Below are positions 54,525 to 62,511 of a stretch of DNA of 64,000 bases, piece by piece. A model generated the notes under the pieces. The model ran no database searches, was not told where the DNA came from, and saw nothing but the letters and a program-made list of their open reading frames with translations. Origin of the DNA: Mangrovimonas sp. YM274 (GTDB taxonomy: Bacteria > Bacteroidota > Bacteroidia > Flavobacteriales > Flavobacteriaceae); the NCBI RefSeq assembly GCF_030908385.1, contig NZ_CP133091.1, positions 2,661,501 to 2,725,500 on the forward strand. Reading direction: 5' to 3'. Position 1 is the stretch's first letter, and every line of letters begins with the position of its first letter. The position numbers and the translations under genes were made by a program.

Positions 54525-55604
54525 ATGATTTTAAAGTCTCTTTCATTAGTCAACTATAAGAATTTTGAAAGTCAATCCTTTACGTTTGATAGTAAAATCA
54601 ATTGTTTTGTTGGAGCTAATGGCATTGGAAAAACCAATGTATTGGATGCTATTTACCATCTATCGTTTGGAAAAAGCTACTTCAACCCCATTGCTTCCCA
54701 AAACATAAAGCACGGTGAAGACTTTTTTGTAATTGATGGTGTTTTTGACCGTGAAGAGCGCTCCGAAAAGATTATTGTCTCGCTTAAGAAAGGACAGAAA
54801 AAGGTCATTAAACGCAACGCCAAGGCCTATGATAAGTTTAGCGACCATATTGGCTTTATCCCTTTGGTAATTATTTCACCTGCCGATAGAGATTTAATAT
54901 TAGAGGGGAGCGAAACCAGACGCAAGTTTATCGACAGCGTTATTTCGCAAAGTGACAAGGTATATTTAAACAATCTGATCAATTACAACAAGGTCCTCTC
55001 CCAACGGAATGCCCTACTGAAGTTTTTCGCTTTAAACAACACTTTCAATGCCCAAACGCTGGAAGTTTACAACGAACAACTGCATCAATATGGGAGTGCT
55101 ATTTTTAAAACCCGTGATGAATTTTTAAAAACATTTATCCCTATTTTCAAATCCCGTTACGACGCTATAAGCAATAGTAAAGAAACCGTCAACCTCAGTT
55201 ACAAAAGCGACCTTTTTGAACATGACCTGCTAGAACTTTTTGCACAAAACCTCAACAAAGACAAGGCGTTACAATACACAAGCAAAGGCATTCACAAAGA
55301 CGACCTTAATTTTGAAATAGAAGACTTTCCCATTAAAAAATTTGGAAGCCAAGGGCAGCAAAAGTCCTTTTTAATTGCCTTGAAATTGGCACAGTTCGAT
55401 TTTATAAAACAGCAAAGCGGCGTTACTCCCATCCTACTTTTGGATGATATATTTGACAAACTTGACGAGCATCGCGTGGCACAAATTATTAGCTTGGTAG
55501 ATCACGAAAATTTCGGACAATTGTTTCTAAGTGATACCCATGCAGACCGTACCGAAAACATCATCAAACAAATCCACCAATCTTATCAGATTTTCAAACT
55601 CTAA
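54525..55604 (+). CDS. recF: DNA recombination and repair protein RecF
   Basis: SMC-like ATPase that helps load RecA at gaps. 359 residues with Walker [11 protein letters not shown] (about 30-39), the signature GSQGQQKS (about 273-280), and Walker [14 protein letters not shown]. Length and motifs are complete. Followed by a lipoprotein and a DUF721/DciA-like gene. Confidence 0.95.
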   Translation: MILKSLSLVNYKNFESQSFTFDSKINCFVGANGIGKTNVLDAIYHLSFGKSYFNPIASQNIKHGEDFFVIDGVFDREERSEKIIVSLKKGQKKVIKRNAKAYDKFSDHIGFIPLVIISPADRDLILEGSETRRKFIDSVISQSDKVYLNNLINYNKVLSQRNALLKFFALNNTFNAQTLEVYNEQLHQYGSAIFKTRDEFLKTFIPIFKSRYDAISNSKETVNLSYKSDLFEHDLLELFAQNLNKDKALQYTSKGIHKDDLNFEIEDFPIKKFGSQGQQKSFLIALKLAQFDFIKQQSGVTPILLLDDIFDKLDEHRVAQIISLVDHENFGQLFLSDTHADRTENIIKQIHQSYQIFKL

Positions 55605-55689
55605 GTCCTTCCTGTAGTTAAAAAAGAAAATACAATTCTTGTATTTTCAACGAGGATAGTAGACCTTTGGATTTTAAAGTTGATGCATT

Positions 55690-56115
55690 ATGAAATCCAA
55701 ACTTTTCTTAACGGTTGTAGCCTGTTTTACTTTATTACACTGTGGTAAAAATCCAGAATCCTCCTTACAACATCTTAATGGCTATTGGGAAATTAAAGAA
55801 GTAACATTGGCCGATGGCTCTAAAAAGGAATACACTTTTAGTAACACCATCGATTACATAGAAGTCAATGACAGCCTAGTTGGTTTTAGAAAAAAATTAA
55901 CCCCTACGCTGGAAGGCAAGTTTAAAACTTCAGGCGATGCCGAAAACATTAAGGCCATAATACAAAACGATAGCTTGATTTTAGAATACAAAACCCCGTA
56001 TTCTAGTTGGAAGGAAACCGTGCTGAAAGCAACCGAAGACAAGCTTTTAATCCTCAATTCGCGGAAAGATTTGTACCTTTACAGTCGTTATGAACCTTTA
56101 GAACGCATGGATTAA
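55690..56115 (+). CDS. Lipocalin-like lipoprotein
   Basis: 141 residues with a lipoprotein signal (lipobox LHC, C19). The mature part starts QHLNGYWEIKEVTLADGSKKEY, an opening typical of lipocalin-like or DUF-type beta-barrel lipoproteins of Bacteroidota. Overlaps the next gene by 1 nt (stop/start). No ligand known. Confidence 0.75.
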   Translation: MKSKLFLTVVACFTLLHCGKNPESSLQHLNGYWEIKEVTLADGSKKEYTFSNTIDYIEVNDSLVGFRKKLTPTLEGKFKTSGDAENIKAIIQNDSLILEYKTPYSSWKETVLKATEDKLLILNSRKDLYLYSRYEPLERMD

Positions 56116-56411
56116 TGGCAAAACGGCACAGTGAATATTTAAGCATCAGTGAGATACTCAAGGAATTTGTGGATACCAATAATCTGCAGGACGGCCTAGA
56201 CAAAATAGATGTAAGAGATGCCTGGGCAAAGATGATGGGAAATGGCGTGAACAACTATACTACCGCCATTCAATTGGAGCGTGATACCCTTTACGTACAA
56301 TTGAGCTCTAGCGTACTTCGGGAAGAATTGAGTTACGGTAAAGAAAAAATCATTAGTATGCTCAACGAATCCTTGGGCAAGGAAGTTATCAAAACCCTAG
56401 TACTTCGTTAA
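56115..56411 (+). CDS. DUF721/DciA-like protein
   Basis: 98 residues matching DUF721: LSISEILKEFVDTNNLQDGLDKIDVRDAWAKMMG spread over the first half, then DTLYVQLSSSVLREELSYGKEKI. DUF721 proteins related to DciA load the replicative helicase in many bacteria; position after recF fits a replication role. That role is inferred from family and context. Confidence 0.83.
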   Translation: MAKRHSEYLSISEILKEFVDTNNLQDGLDKIDVRDAWAKMMGNGVNNYTTAIQLERDTLYVQLSSSVLREELSYGKEKIISMLNESLGKEVIKTLVLR

Positions 56412-56433
56412 AAACCAAGCTCAAGCTATAAAA

Positions 56434-56470
56434 CACAAAAAACGCAACGTAACCGTTGCGTTTTTTGTGT
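56434..56470. terminator. Bidirectional terminator between DUF721 and ndk genes
   Basis: A 17-bp perfect stem (ACACAAAAAACGCAACG with CGTTGCGTTTTTTGTGT) and a TAAC loop. The strong core ACGCAACG/CGTTGCGT and flanking A/T runs allow termination of both converging genes. Confidence 0.88.
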
Positions 56471-56492
56471 TTATTGATGGATGGATTATTCC

Positions 56493-56912
56493 TTAAAACA
56501 TTTCTCTTCCCGCAAAGTGGAATGCTCCTTCAATGGCAGCATTTTCGTCGCTATCACTTCCGTGAACAGCATTCTCGCCGATAGACTCTGCATACATTTG
56601 ACGGATAGTTCCTTCAGCTGCTTCAGCTGGATTAGTAGCTCCAATCAAAGTTCTAAAATCCTCAACCGCATTTTCTTTTTCCAAGATAGCCGCTACAATA
56701 GGACCACGTGTCATATATTCTACCAACTCTCCAAAGAAAGGTCTTTCTTTGTGGATTGCATAGAAAGCCTCTGCATCTGCAGAAGTCATTTGAGTTAATT
56801 TCATTGCTACAATTCTAAATCCAGAAGCTGTAATTTTCTCCAAAATCGCACCAATATTCCCTTTTTCAACAGAATCTGGCTTAAGCATTGTAAATGTTCT
56901 ATTTGTTGCCAT
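56493..56912 (-). CDS. ndk: Nucleoside-diphosphate kinase
   Basis: 139 residues. Transfers the terminal phosphate between NTPs and NDPs through H117 in the conserved [12 protein letters not shown]. Other Ndk motifs: [13 protein letters not shown] and [12 protein letters not shown]. Full length and intact. A -7 promoter lies upstream. Confidence 0.96.
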   Translation of the reverse strand: MATNRTFTMLKPDSVEKGNIGAILEKITASGFRIVAMKLTQMTSADAEAFYAIHKERPFFGELVEYMTRGPIVAAILEKENAVEDFRTLIGATNPAEAAEGTIRQMYAESIGENAVHGSDSDENAAIEGAFHFAGREMF

Positions 56913-57005
56913 TTTAATATATTAAATTATTCAGATATTACGTTTGTATTAAATTGCGACTCGTTCTTTTGGCTCTTAACCTTTAGGCGCCCCGTAATTT
57001 GGGTG

Positions 57006-57013
57006 CAAAAGTA
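57006..57013 (-). promoter_or_regulatory. -7 promoter element of ndk
   Basis: On the minus strand it reads TACTTTTG, a perfect TAnnTTTG, 93 nt before the ndk ATG. A TTTG at 57038-57041 (minus) could be a -33 element but the spacing is 24 nt, longer than usual. Confidence 0.55.
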
Positions 57014-57058
57014 ATGTATTTCTTCATAAAAACCACACAAAGCATTATTAAAAAATTG

Positions 57059-57066
57059 TATCTTCG
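57059..57066 (+). promoter_or_regulatory. Candidate -7 promoter element of nrnA
   Basis: TATCTTCG, one mismatch to TAnnTTTG, only 6 nt before the ATG at 57073; suggests a leaderless message. Confidence 0.45.
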
Positions 57067-57072
57067 CCCTCT

Positions 57073-58092
57073 ATGACAAAGCAAGATATCAAGAACATCC
57101 AAACGCTTTTAAGCAGACCAAAACACGTTGTAATAATCCCTCACAAAAATCCAGATGGCGATGCTATGGGAGCGTCCTTGGCTCTTTACCATTACCTTAA
57201 AAACATGGACCATCAGGTGGCAGTGATTGCCCCTAACGATTATCCCAACTTTTTGAAATGGATGCCCGCCGATGAACTTGTCCTTAAATATGAACTGCAG
57301 CGAAAAGAAAGTGATGAACTACTTAAAAATGCAGATCTAATCTTTACGTTAGATTTTAACGCCCTTAATCGCATAGGGGATATGGAACATGCCGTAAAAA
57401 CTTCGGAGGCGATTAAAGTCATGATTGACCATCATCAGCAACCGGACGACTATGCCTTGTACACCTACTCTGACGTGAGCATGTCCTCAACCTGTGAAAT
57501 GATCTATCACTTTATTGATATGTTGGGCGGTTTAAAGTCCATTAACCAAGATATAGCCACCTGCCTTTACACAGGCATCATGACCGACACAGGGTCGTTT
57601 CGCTTTGCGTCTACAACAAGTACTACCCACAAAGTAATTGCCCATTTAATGGATCAAGGCGCCCAAAATGCCCAAATCCACAATAATATATACGACACGA
57701 ATTCCTTCGACCGCTTGCAGTTGTTAGGACGTGCCCTGAGTAATCTTAAAATATTACCCGAATATAAAACAGCTTACATTTCCTTAACTCAAGAAGACCT
57801 TAACACCTTCAATTTTAAAAAAGGAGATACTGAAGGTTTTGTGAATTACGGACTGTCTTTAGAAGGTGTTGTGCTAGCGGTAATCTTTATAGAAAACCAA
57901 CAGGAGGGTATTGTAAAGATTTCTTTGCGAAGCAAAGGAGATTTCTCAGTGAACGAATTATCCCGTGCCCATTTTGAAGGAGGTGGCCACACCAACGCAG
58001 CCGGCGGCAAAAGCGATTTGTCCCTTGAGGCCACTATTGAAAAATTTATTAGTATATTACCGAGCTATAAACATGTCCTAAATCATGAATAA
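57073..58092 (+). CDS. nrnA: Bifunctional oligoribonuclease/PAP phosphatase NrnA-like (DHH/DHHA1)
   Basis: 339 residues. The DHH domain has DGDAMGASLAL (about 29-39) and MIDHHQQPDD (about 117-126), which bind two metals. The DHHA1 domain ends with FEGGGHTNAAGG (about 303-314). Such proteins degrade nanoRNAs and hydrolyse pAp to AMP. It overlaps the GldI-like gene by 8 nt. Confidence 0.92.
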   Translation: MTKQDIKNIQTLLSRPKHVVIIPHKNPDGDAMGASLALYHYLKNMDHQVAVIAPNDYPNFLKWMPADELVLKYELQRKESDELLKNADLIFTLDFNALNRIGDMEHAVKTSEAIKVMIDHHQQPDDYALYTYSDVSMSSTCEMIYHFIDMLGGLKSINQDIATCLYTGIMTDTGSFRFASTTSTTHKVIAHLMDQGAQNAQIHNNIYDTNSFDRLQLLGRALSNLKILPEYKTAYISLTQEDLNTFNFKKGDTEGFVNYGLSLEGVVLAVIFIENQQEGIVKISLRSKGDFSVNELSRAHFEGGGHTNAAGGKSDLSLEATIEKFISILPSYKHVLNHE

Positions 58093-58630
58093 ATATATAC
58101 TAATAGGGCTCTTGGCAAGTTGCGCCATGGCATGCAAGTCTCCAGAGGCCCGAAAACCGGTCACGGTTAACAAAGGATCCTTTATCAATTTGTCGGTAGA
58201 GCGTAATATTAAGCTCAACCAAAAGGAACGCGAATTTATTGAAGGTATCATTCAAAAAGACACCAGCAACACTTATATAGCTTCAGAAAGTGGCTTTTGG
58301 TATTATTACAACACCAAGGTAGCCCAAGATACAATCACCCCAAACTTTGGAGACATCGTTAATTTCGATTACAGTGTCACCGATTTAAGTGGTAATCAAA
58401 TCTATTCCGAAGAAGAAATTGTTCCCATGGATTATGCCATGGACAAGGAAGAGTTGTTCACTGGCCTTCGTGAAGGTCTTAAATTAATGAAACCGGGGGA
58501 AACCGTTACATTTTTCTTCCCTTCTCAAAAAGCCTATGGGTATTATGGTGATTCCAATAGAATTGGCACCAATACCCCACTTATTTGTAAAGTCACAGTT
58601 AATACTATAACCCAAACCCAAAATGATTAA
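58085..58630 (+). CDS. gldI: GldI-type gliding motility lipoprotein (FKBP peptidyl-prolyl isomerase)
   Basis: 181 residues with a lipoprotein signal (lipobox MAC, C17). One FKBP domain covers about 70-180, with VNFDYSVTDLSGNQIYSEE and AYGYYGDSNRIGTNTPLICK. GldI is required for gliding and T9SS assembly in Flavobacterium. The gene overlaps both neighbours by 8 nt, pointing to coupled translation. Confidence 0.87.
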   Translation: MNKYILIGLLASCAMACKSPEARKPVTVNKGSFINLSVERNIKLNQKEREFIEGIIQKDTSNTYIASESGFWYYYNTKVAQDTITPNFGDIVNFDYSVTDLSGNQIYSEEEIVPMDYAMDKEELFTGLREGLKLMKPGETVTFFFPSQKAYGYYGDSNRIGTNTPLICKVTVNTITQTQND

Positions 58631-59813
58631 TATGAGAAACATGAAAAACAAAGTATTGCAATTATTTTTTCTTGTTGCCTTAATGACAACCACGGCATGT
58701 AATGACAAGTATCCTGACCTAGAGGATGGTTTATATGCTGAATTTGTTACCAACAAAGGAACTATGGTCGCCAAGTTATATTACGACAAAGTTCCGGTAA
58801 CCGTTGCAAATTTTGTTGCCCTTGCCGAAGGAACCCACCCAATGGTAAAGGAAGAGTATAAAGGAAAGAAATACTATAACGGTACGACCTTCCACCGCGT
58901 TATCGACCAATTTATGATTCAGGGAGGAGACCCTACCGCAACAGGGACAGGAGATCCTGGATACAAGTTTGAAGACGAATTCAATCCAGACCTAATGCAT
59001 GACAAACCAGGTATTTTGTCAATGGCCAATTCGGGATCTGCAACCAATGGAAGTCAGTTTTTTATCACCGAAGTACCTACTCCAAACCTTAACAACCGTC
59101 ACGCTGTTTTTGGAGAGTTGGTTTTAGGTCTTGAAATTCAGGACAGCATTTCCAATGTGGAGACTTCTAAGCCTGGAGACAAGCCTAAAGAAGATGTAGT
59201 GATCCAAGAATTGAACATCATCAGAAAAGGATCGGAAGCCAAAAGTTTCGATGCACCAAAAGTGTATATGGAAGAACTTCCTAAAATCAAGGACAAACAA
59301 AAAGCCTTAAGAGAAGAAGCTAAGAAAAAAGCTGAAGAAGAGCGTTTGGAAAGAGAAGCTAAAAATGCCGAAGCTGGCGCTGCTTTTAAAGCAACTTTGG
59401 ACGGATACAATGCTAATGCTACAACCCTTCCTTCTGGATTAAAAATGTATGTTATTAAAGAAGGTACTGGTGAAAAACCAAATACAGGAGACATGGTAAA
59501 GGTGAACTACGAAGGGTACTTTGCCGATGGTCGTTTATTTGACAGCAACGTTAAGGAAGTGGCAGAAAGACACGGTATGTTCAACGAAATGAGAGACCAA
59601 CAAAATGGATACCAACCTATGCCAATGAAGGTAAGTCCAGATGCCAATATGATTCCTGGATTTAAAGAAGGTGTTGGAACCATGAAGGTAGGTGAGCGTT
59701 CCTATTTCTACTTACCATACCACTTGGCTTATGGCGAGCGTGCTGCAGGTCCAATTCCAGCAAAATCAGATTTGATTTTTATTGTGGAAATGGTTGAAGA
59801 CACAAAACAATAA
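58623..59813 (+). CDS. Cyclophilin-FKBP fusion peptidyl-prolyl isomerase lipoprotein
   Basis: 396 residues read from 58623 (further ATGs at 58632 and 58641 are possible). A lipoprotein signal (lipobox TAC) precedes a cyclophilin domain (about 38-205) with FHRVIDQFMIQGGDP and GSQFFITEVPTPNLN. A charged coiled segment (about 222-260) joins it to a C-terminal FKBP domain (about 280-396) with GDMVKVNYEGYFADGRLFDS and YLPYHLAYG. Two isomerase folds in one exported protein suggest a folding role in the periplasm or outer membrane, near GldI. Confidence 0.91.
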   Translation: MINMRNMKNKVLQLFFLVALMTTTACNDKYPDLEDGLYAEFVTNKGTMVAKLYYDKVPVTVANFVALAEGTHPMVKEEYKGKKYYNGTTFHRVIDQFMIQGGDPTATGTGDPGYKFEDEFNPDLMHDKPGILSMANSGSATNGSQFFITEVPTPNLNNRHAVFGELVLGLEIQDSISNVETSKPGDKPKEDVVIQELNIIRKGSEAKSFDAPKVYMEELPKIKDKQKALREEAKKKAEEERLEREAKNAEAGAAFKATLDGYNANATTLPSGLKMYVIKEGTGEKPNTGDMVKVNYEGYFADGRLFDSNVKEVAERHGMFNEMRDQQNGYQPMPMKVSPDANMIPGFKEGVGTMKVGERSYFYLPYHLAYGERAAGPIPAKSDLIFIVEMVEDTKQ

Positions 59814-59830
59814 TTCAATAGACACAAATA

Positions 59831-59859
59831 AAAAAGCCGCTTAATAGCGGCTTTTTTTT
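59831..59859. terminator. Bidirectional terminator between the PPIase and pepD genes
   Basis: AAAAAGCCGC pairs with GCGGCTTTTT around a TTAATA loop and is followed by extra T. It lies between converging genes. Confidence 0.86.
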
Positions 59860-59875
59860 GTTGATATAATAGTTG

Positions 59876-61339
59876 TTATTTCTTTGGAATCGCTTTTAGA
59901 ATTTCCAATACAAACTTCCAATATTTTTGAGCAGAAGAAATCTGTGCGCGTTCGTCTGGCGAGTGCGCTCCCTTAATATTTGGTCCAAAACTAATCATGT
60001 CCATTTCTGGATAGTTGGTTCCCAAAATACCACATTCCAAACCAGCATGGCAAGCGGCCACATGTGGCTCCTCACCTTGGTTCAATTCTTTATACAAAGG
60101 AACCATCACCTTTAAAATATCTGAATCCATATTTGGTGTCCATCCTGGATAATCCCCACTGAACTCTACTTCGCAACCTGTCAATTCAAAAGCTGCCCTA
60201 AGGGTATTGGCTAAATCCCATTTAGAACTTTCAACAGAAGAACGTGTCAAACAACCCACTTTAATTTTACCATCCTTAATCACCACATTGGCAATGTTAT
60301 TGGAGGTTTCTACCAAACCAGGAATATCGGCACTCATACGGTACACCCCATTCCAAGCGGCATACAAAGCTCTGGTAAATCCTTCTTGAACGCCAAGATC
60401 CATAATACGCTCTGGAGTTTCAATTTTGGTCACGATGATTTCCAAATCTGGTTCCATGGTTTTCAACTCGGTTTTGATGTCATTAGCCAAATCATTGGTC
60501 TCTGCAATAAACACTTCTTCGTGCATGCTATCTATGGCCACAATGGCTTTGCTTTCTCTTGGAATAGCATTTCGCAAACCACCTCCGTTGATTTCAGAAA
60601 TTCGCAAACCAAAGTTTTCAAACCCATCAAACAACAAACGGTTCATGATTTTGTTGGCATTACCCAATCCTTCATGGATCTGCATTCCAGAATGGCCCCC
60701 TTGAAGTCCTTTCACCTCAATTAGGAATCCCATTTTAAATTCTGGAGTTTCCTCCTCTTCATAACTACGGGTAGCCGTGACGTCTACACCTCCGGCACAT
60801 CCTACACCGATTTCATCGTCTTCTTCGGTGTCAAGATTCAATAAAATCTCACCTTCCAACAAACCGCCTTCCAATCCCATAGCACCGGTCATTCCCGTTT
60901 CTTCGTCTATGGTAAACAAAGCCTCAATGGCTGGGTGCTCAATATCGCTGCTTTCCAAAATAGCCATAATGGTAGCCACCCCCAAACCGTTATCGGCACC
61001 AAGGGTCGTTCCTTTGGCACGTACCCAATCGCCGTCCACATACATGTCGATGCCTTGGGTATCAAAATCGAAATTGGTATCGTTATTTTTTTGGTGTACC
61101 ATATCCAAATGCGATTGCATCACAATGGCCTTTCTATCCTCCATTCCAGAGGTTGCAGGTTTTTTAATGATGACATTACCTACCTTGTCCACAATGGTTT
61201 CCAAGCCTAGGTTTTCACCAAATGCTTTCATGAACGCAATCACACGCTCTTCCTTTTTTGACGGTCTTGGAACGGCATTCAAATCGGCGAATTTATTCCA
61301 TAACGCCTTTGGTTCCAACTGTCTTATTTCTGAATTCAT
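59876..61339 (-). CDS. pepD: Aminoacyl-histidine dipeptidase (PepD, M20 family)
   Basis: 487 residues from the ATG at 61339 (MNSEIRQLEPKALW). The longer open frame to 61534 overlaps the promoters and DUF3810 gene and is rejected. The di-zinc M20 core has MQSHLDMVHQK, GADNGLGVATIMAILE, DEETGMTGAMG and CHAGLECGILG. The enzyme cleaves Xaa-His dipeptides such as carnosine. A perfect -7 element lies 22 nt upstream of the chosen start, which supports it. Confidence 0.94.
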   Translation of the reverse strand: MNSEIRQLEPKALWNKFADLNAVPRPSKKEERVIAFMKAFGENLGLETIVDKVGNVIIKKPATSGMEDRKAIVMQSHLDMVHQKNNDTNFDFDTQGIDMYVDGDWVRAKGTTLGADNGLGVATIMAILESSDIEHPAIEALFTIDEETGMTGAMGLEGGLLEGEILLNLDTEEDDEIGVGCAGGVDVTATRSYEEEETPEFKMGFLIEVKGLQGGHSGMQIHEGLGNANKIMNRLLFDGFENFGLRISEINGGGLRNAIPRESKAIVAIDSMHEEVFIAETNDLANDIKTELKTMEPDLEIIVTKIETPERIMDLGVQEGFTRALYAAWNGVYRMSADIPGLVETSNNIANVVIKDGKIKVGCLTRSSVESSKWDLANTLRAAFELTGCEVEFSGDYPGWTPNMDSDILKVMVPLYKELNQGEEPHVAACHAGLECGILGTNYPEMDMISFGPNIKGAHSPDERAQISSAQKYWKFVLEILKAIPKK

Positions 61340-61360
61340 ATGTATTAGCTTAAAGTTGCA

Positions 61361-61368
61361 CAAAGGTA
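61361..61368 (-). promoter_or_regulatory. -7 promoter element of pepD
   Basis: On the minus strand it reads TACCTTTG, a perfect TAnnTTTG, 21 nt before the start codon. Confidence 0.6.
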
Positions 61369-61414
61369 CAAATTGAAGTCCACAATTAAGAGCCACAGAT
61401 CTGCTTCTTTTTAT

Positions 61415-61422
61415 TACATTTG
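61415..61422 (+). promoter_or_regulatory. -7 promoter element of the DUF3810 gene
   Basis: TACATTTG, a perfect TAnnTTTG, only 4 nt before the ATG at 61427; the expected transcript would be leaderless. Divergent from the pepD promoter. Confidence 0.6.
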
Positions 61423-61426
61423 AAGT

Positions 61427-62497
61427 ATGCAGAACTTTGGCCGCCTCTTTATTGCCTTTTCCATTCTCCTTCAAATCGCCTTCATCAAGCTTATTGCGAA
61501 ATTCCCCGAATTTGTCGAGCGTTGGTATAGTCATGGACTGTATGTTTGGATTTCCAAATCGATGCGCTTTGTTTTTGGATGGCTTCCTTTTTCGATTGGG
61601 GATGTGTTTTATACATTGGCAACCCTCTATATTCTAAGATGGTTCTATACCAATAGAAAACGTATGTTCAAGAATTTTAAGTCTTGGGCTATAGATGTTC
61701 TTATGGCCTTGTCGATGGGCTATTTGGCCTTTCATATGTTATGGGCCTTTAATTACTACCGTTTGCCACTGCACCAATCCCTCGGTTTAGAAAAAGATTA
61801 TACCACTGAAGCCCTTTTATCAACTGCTGAACGCCTTACTGAAAAGGTCAACAGCTTGCATACTGCGATCACTCACAACGATACGCTTCCTGTGGTCATG
61901 CCTTATAAGAAAACGGAATTGATAAAAGCAGTTCCCAAAGGGTATGAAATACTGTCTAAAGAATACCCCCATTTGGCATATGCACCAAAAAGTATCAAAT
62001 GTTCTATTTATAGTTTGCCACTCACCTATATGGGATTTAGCGGCTATTTGAATCCGTTTACCAATGAAGCTCAAATAGACGGCATGATTCCTATTTGGAA
62101 GTACCCCACAACTGCCAGCCATGAAGTAGCTCATCAATTGGGATACGCTGCCGAAAATGAAGCTAATTTTATTGGCTGTATGGCAGCTATCCACCATCCA
62201 GATATTTATTTTCAATATTCAGGACATGCCTTTGCCCTGAGACACTGTCTTTTGGAAATATTTCGAAGGGATCCTGAGAAGTACGATGTAATGCTAGCTA
62301 AGGTGAATAAAGGAGTTTTAAAAAACTACCAAGAATCCCGCGATTTTTGGATGCGTTACCAAAACCCATTAGAGCCCATATTCAAATCAACATACGATGG
62401 CTTTTTAAAAGCCAATAACCAAACAGACGGCATGCAGAGCTATAGTTATGTAGTAGCGCTATTGGTTAACTATTTTGAAGCCAACCCAGAGCATTAA
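61427..62497 (+). CDS. DUF3810 membrane protein with HExxH metallopeptidase motif
   Basis: 356 residues. Three hydrophobic helices lie in the first ~110 residues (for example around 8-25, 48-66 and 86-104). The large following domain contains SHEVAHQLGYAAENEANF near residue 231-248: HEVAH binds zinc and the later E completes a gluzincin-like site. DUF3810 is widespread in Bacteroidota and Firmicutes; substrate unknown, but the motif indicates a metalloprotease. Confidence 0.87.
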   Translation: MQNFGRLFIAFSILLQIAFIKLIAKFPEFVERWYSHGLYVWISKSMRFVFGWLPFSIGDVFYTLATLYILRWFYTNRKRMFKNFKSWAIDVLMALSMGYLAFHMLWAFNYYRLPLHQSLGLEKDYTTEALLSTAERLTEKVNSLHTAITHNDTLPVVMPYKKTELIKAVPKGYEILSKEYPHLAYAPKSIKCSIYSLPLTYMGFSGYLNPFTNEAQIDGMIPIWKYPTTASHEVAHQLGYAAENEANFIGCMAAIHHPDIYFQYSGHAFALRHCLLEIFRRDPEKYDVMLAKVNKGVLKNYQESRDFWMRYQNPLEPIFKSTYDGFLKANNQTDGMQSYSYVVALLVNYFEANPEH

Positions 62498-62511
62498 ACT
62501 TTTCTGCGCAA

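Noticed and set aside
60777-61376. A 199-residue plus-strand frame opposite pepD
   Set aside because: Antisense to a well-conserved M20 peptidase; Ser/Pro/Thr-rich composition typical of shadow frames.
61340-61534. Longer N-terminus for pepD
   Set aside because: The extension overlaps a perfect -7 promoter and the DUF3810 gene; the ATG at 61339 gives the family's normal N-terminus.
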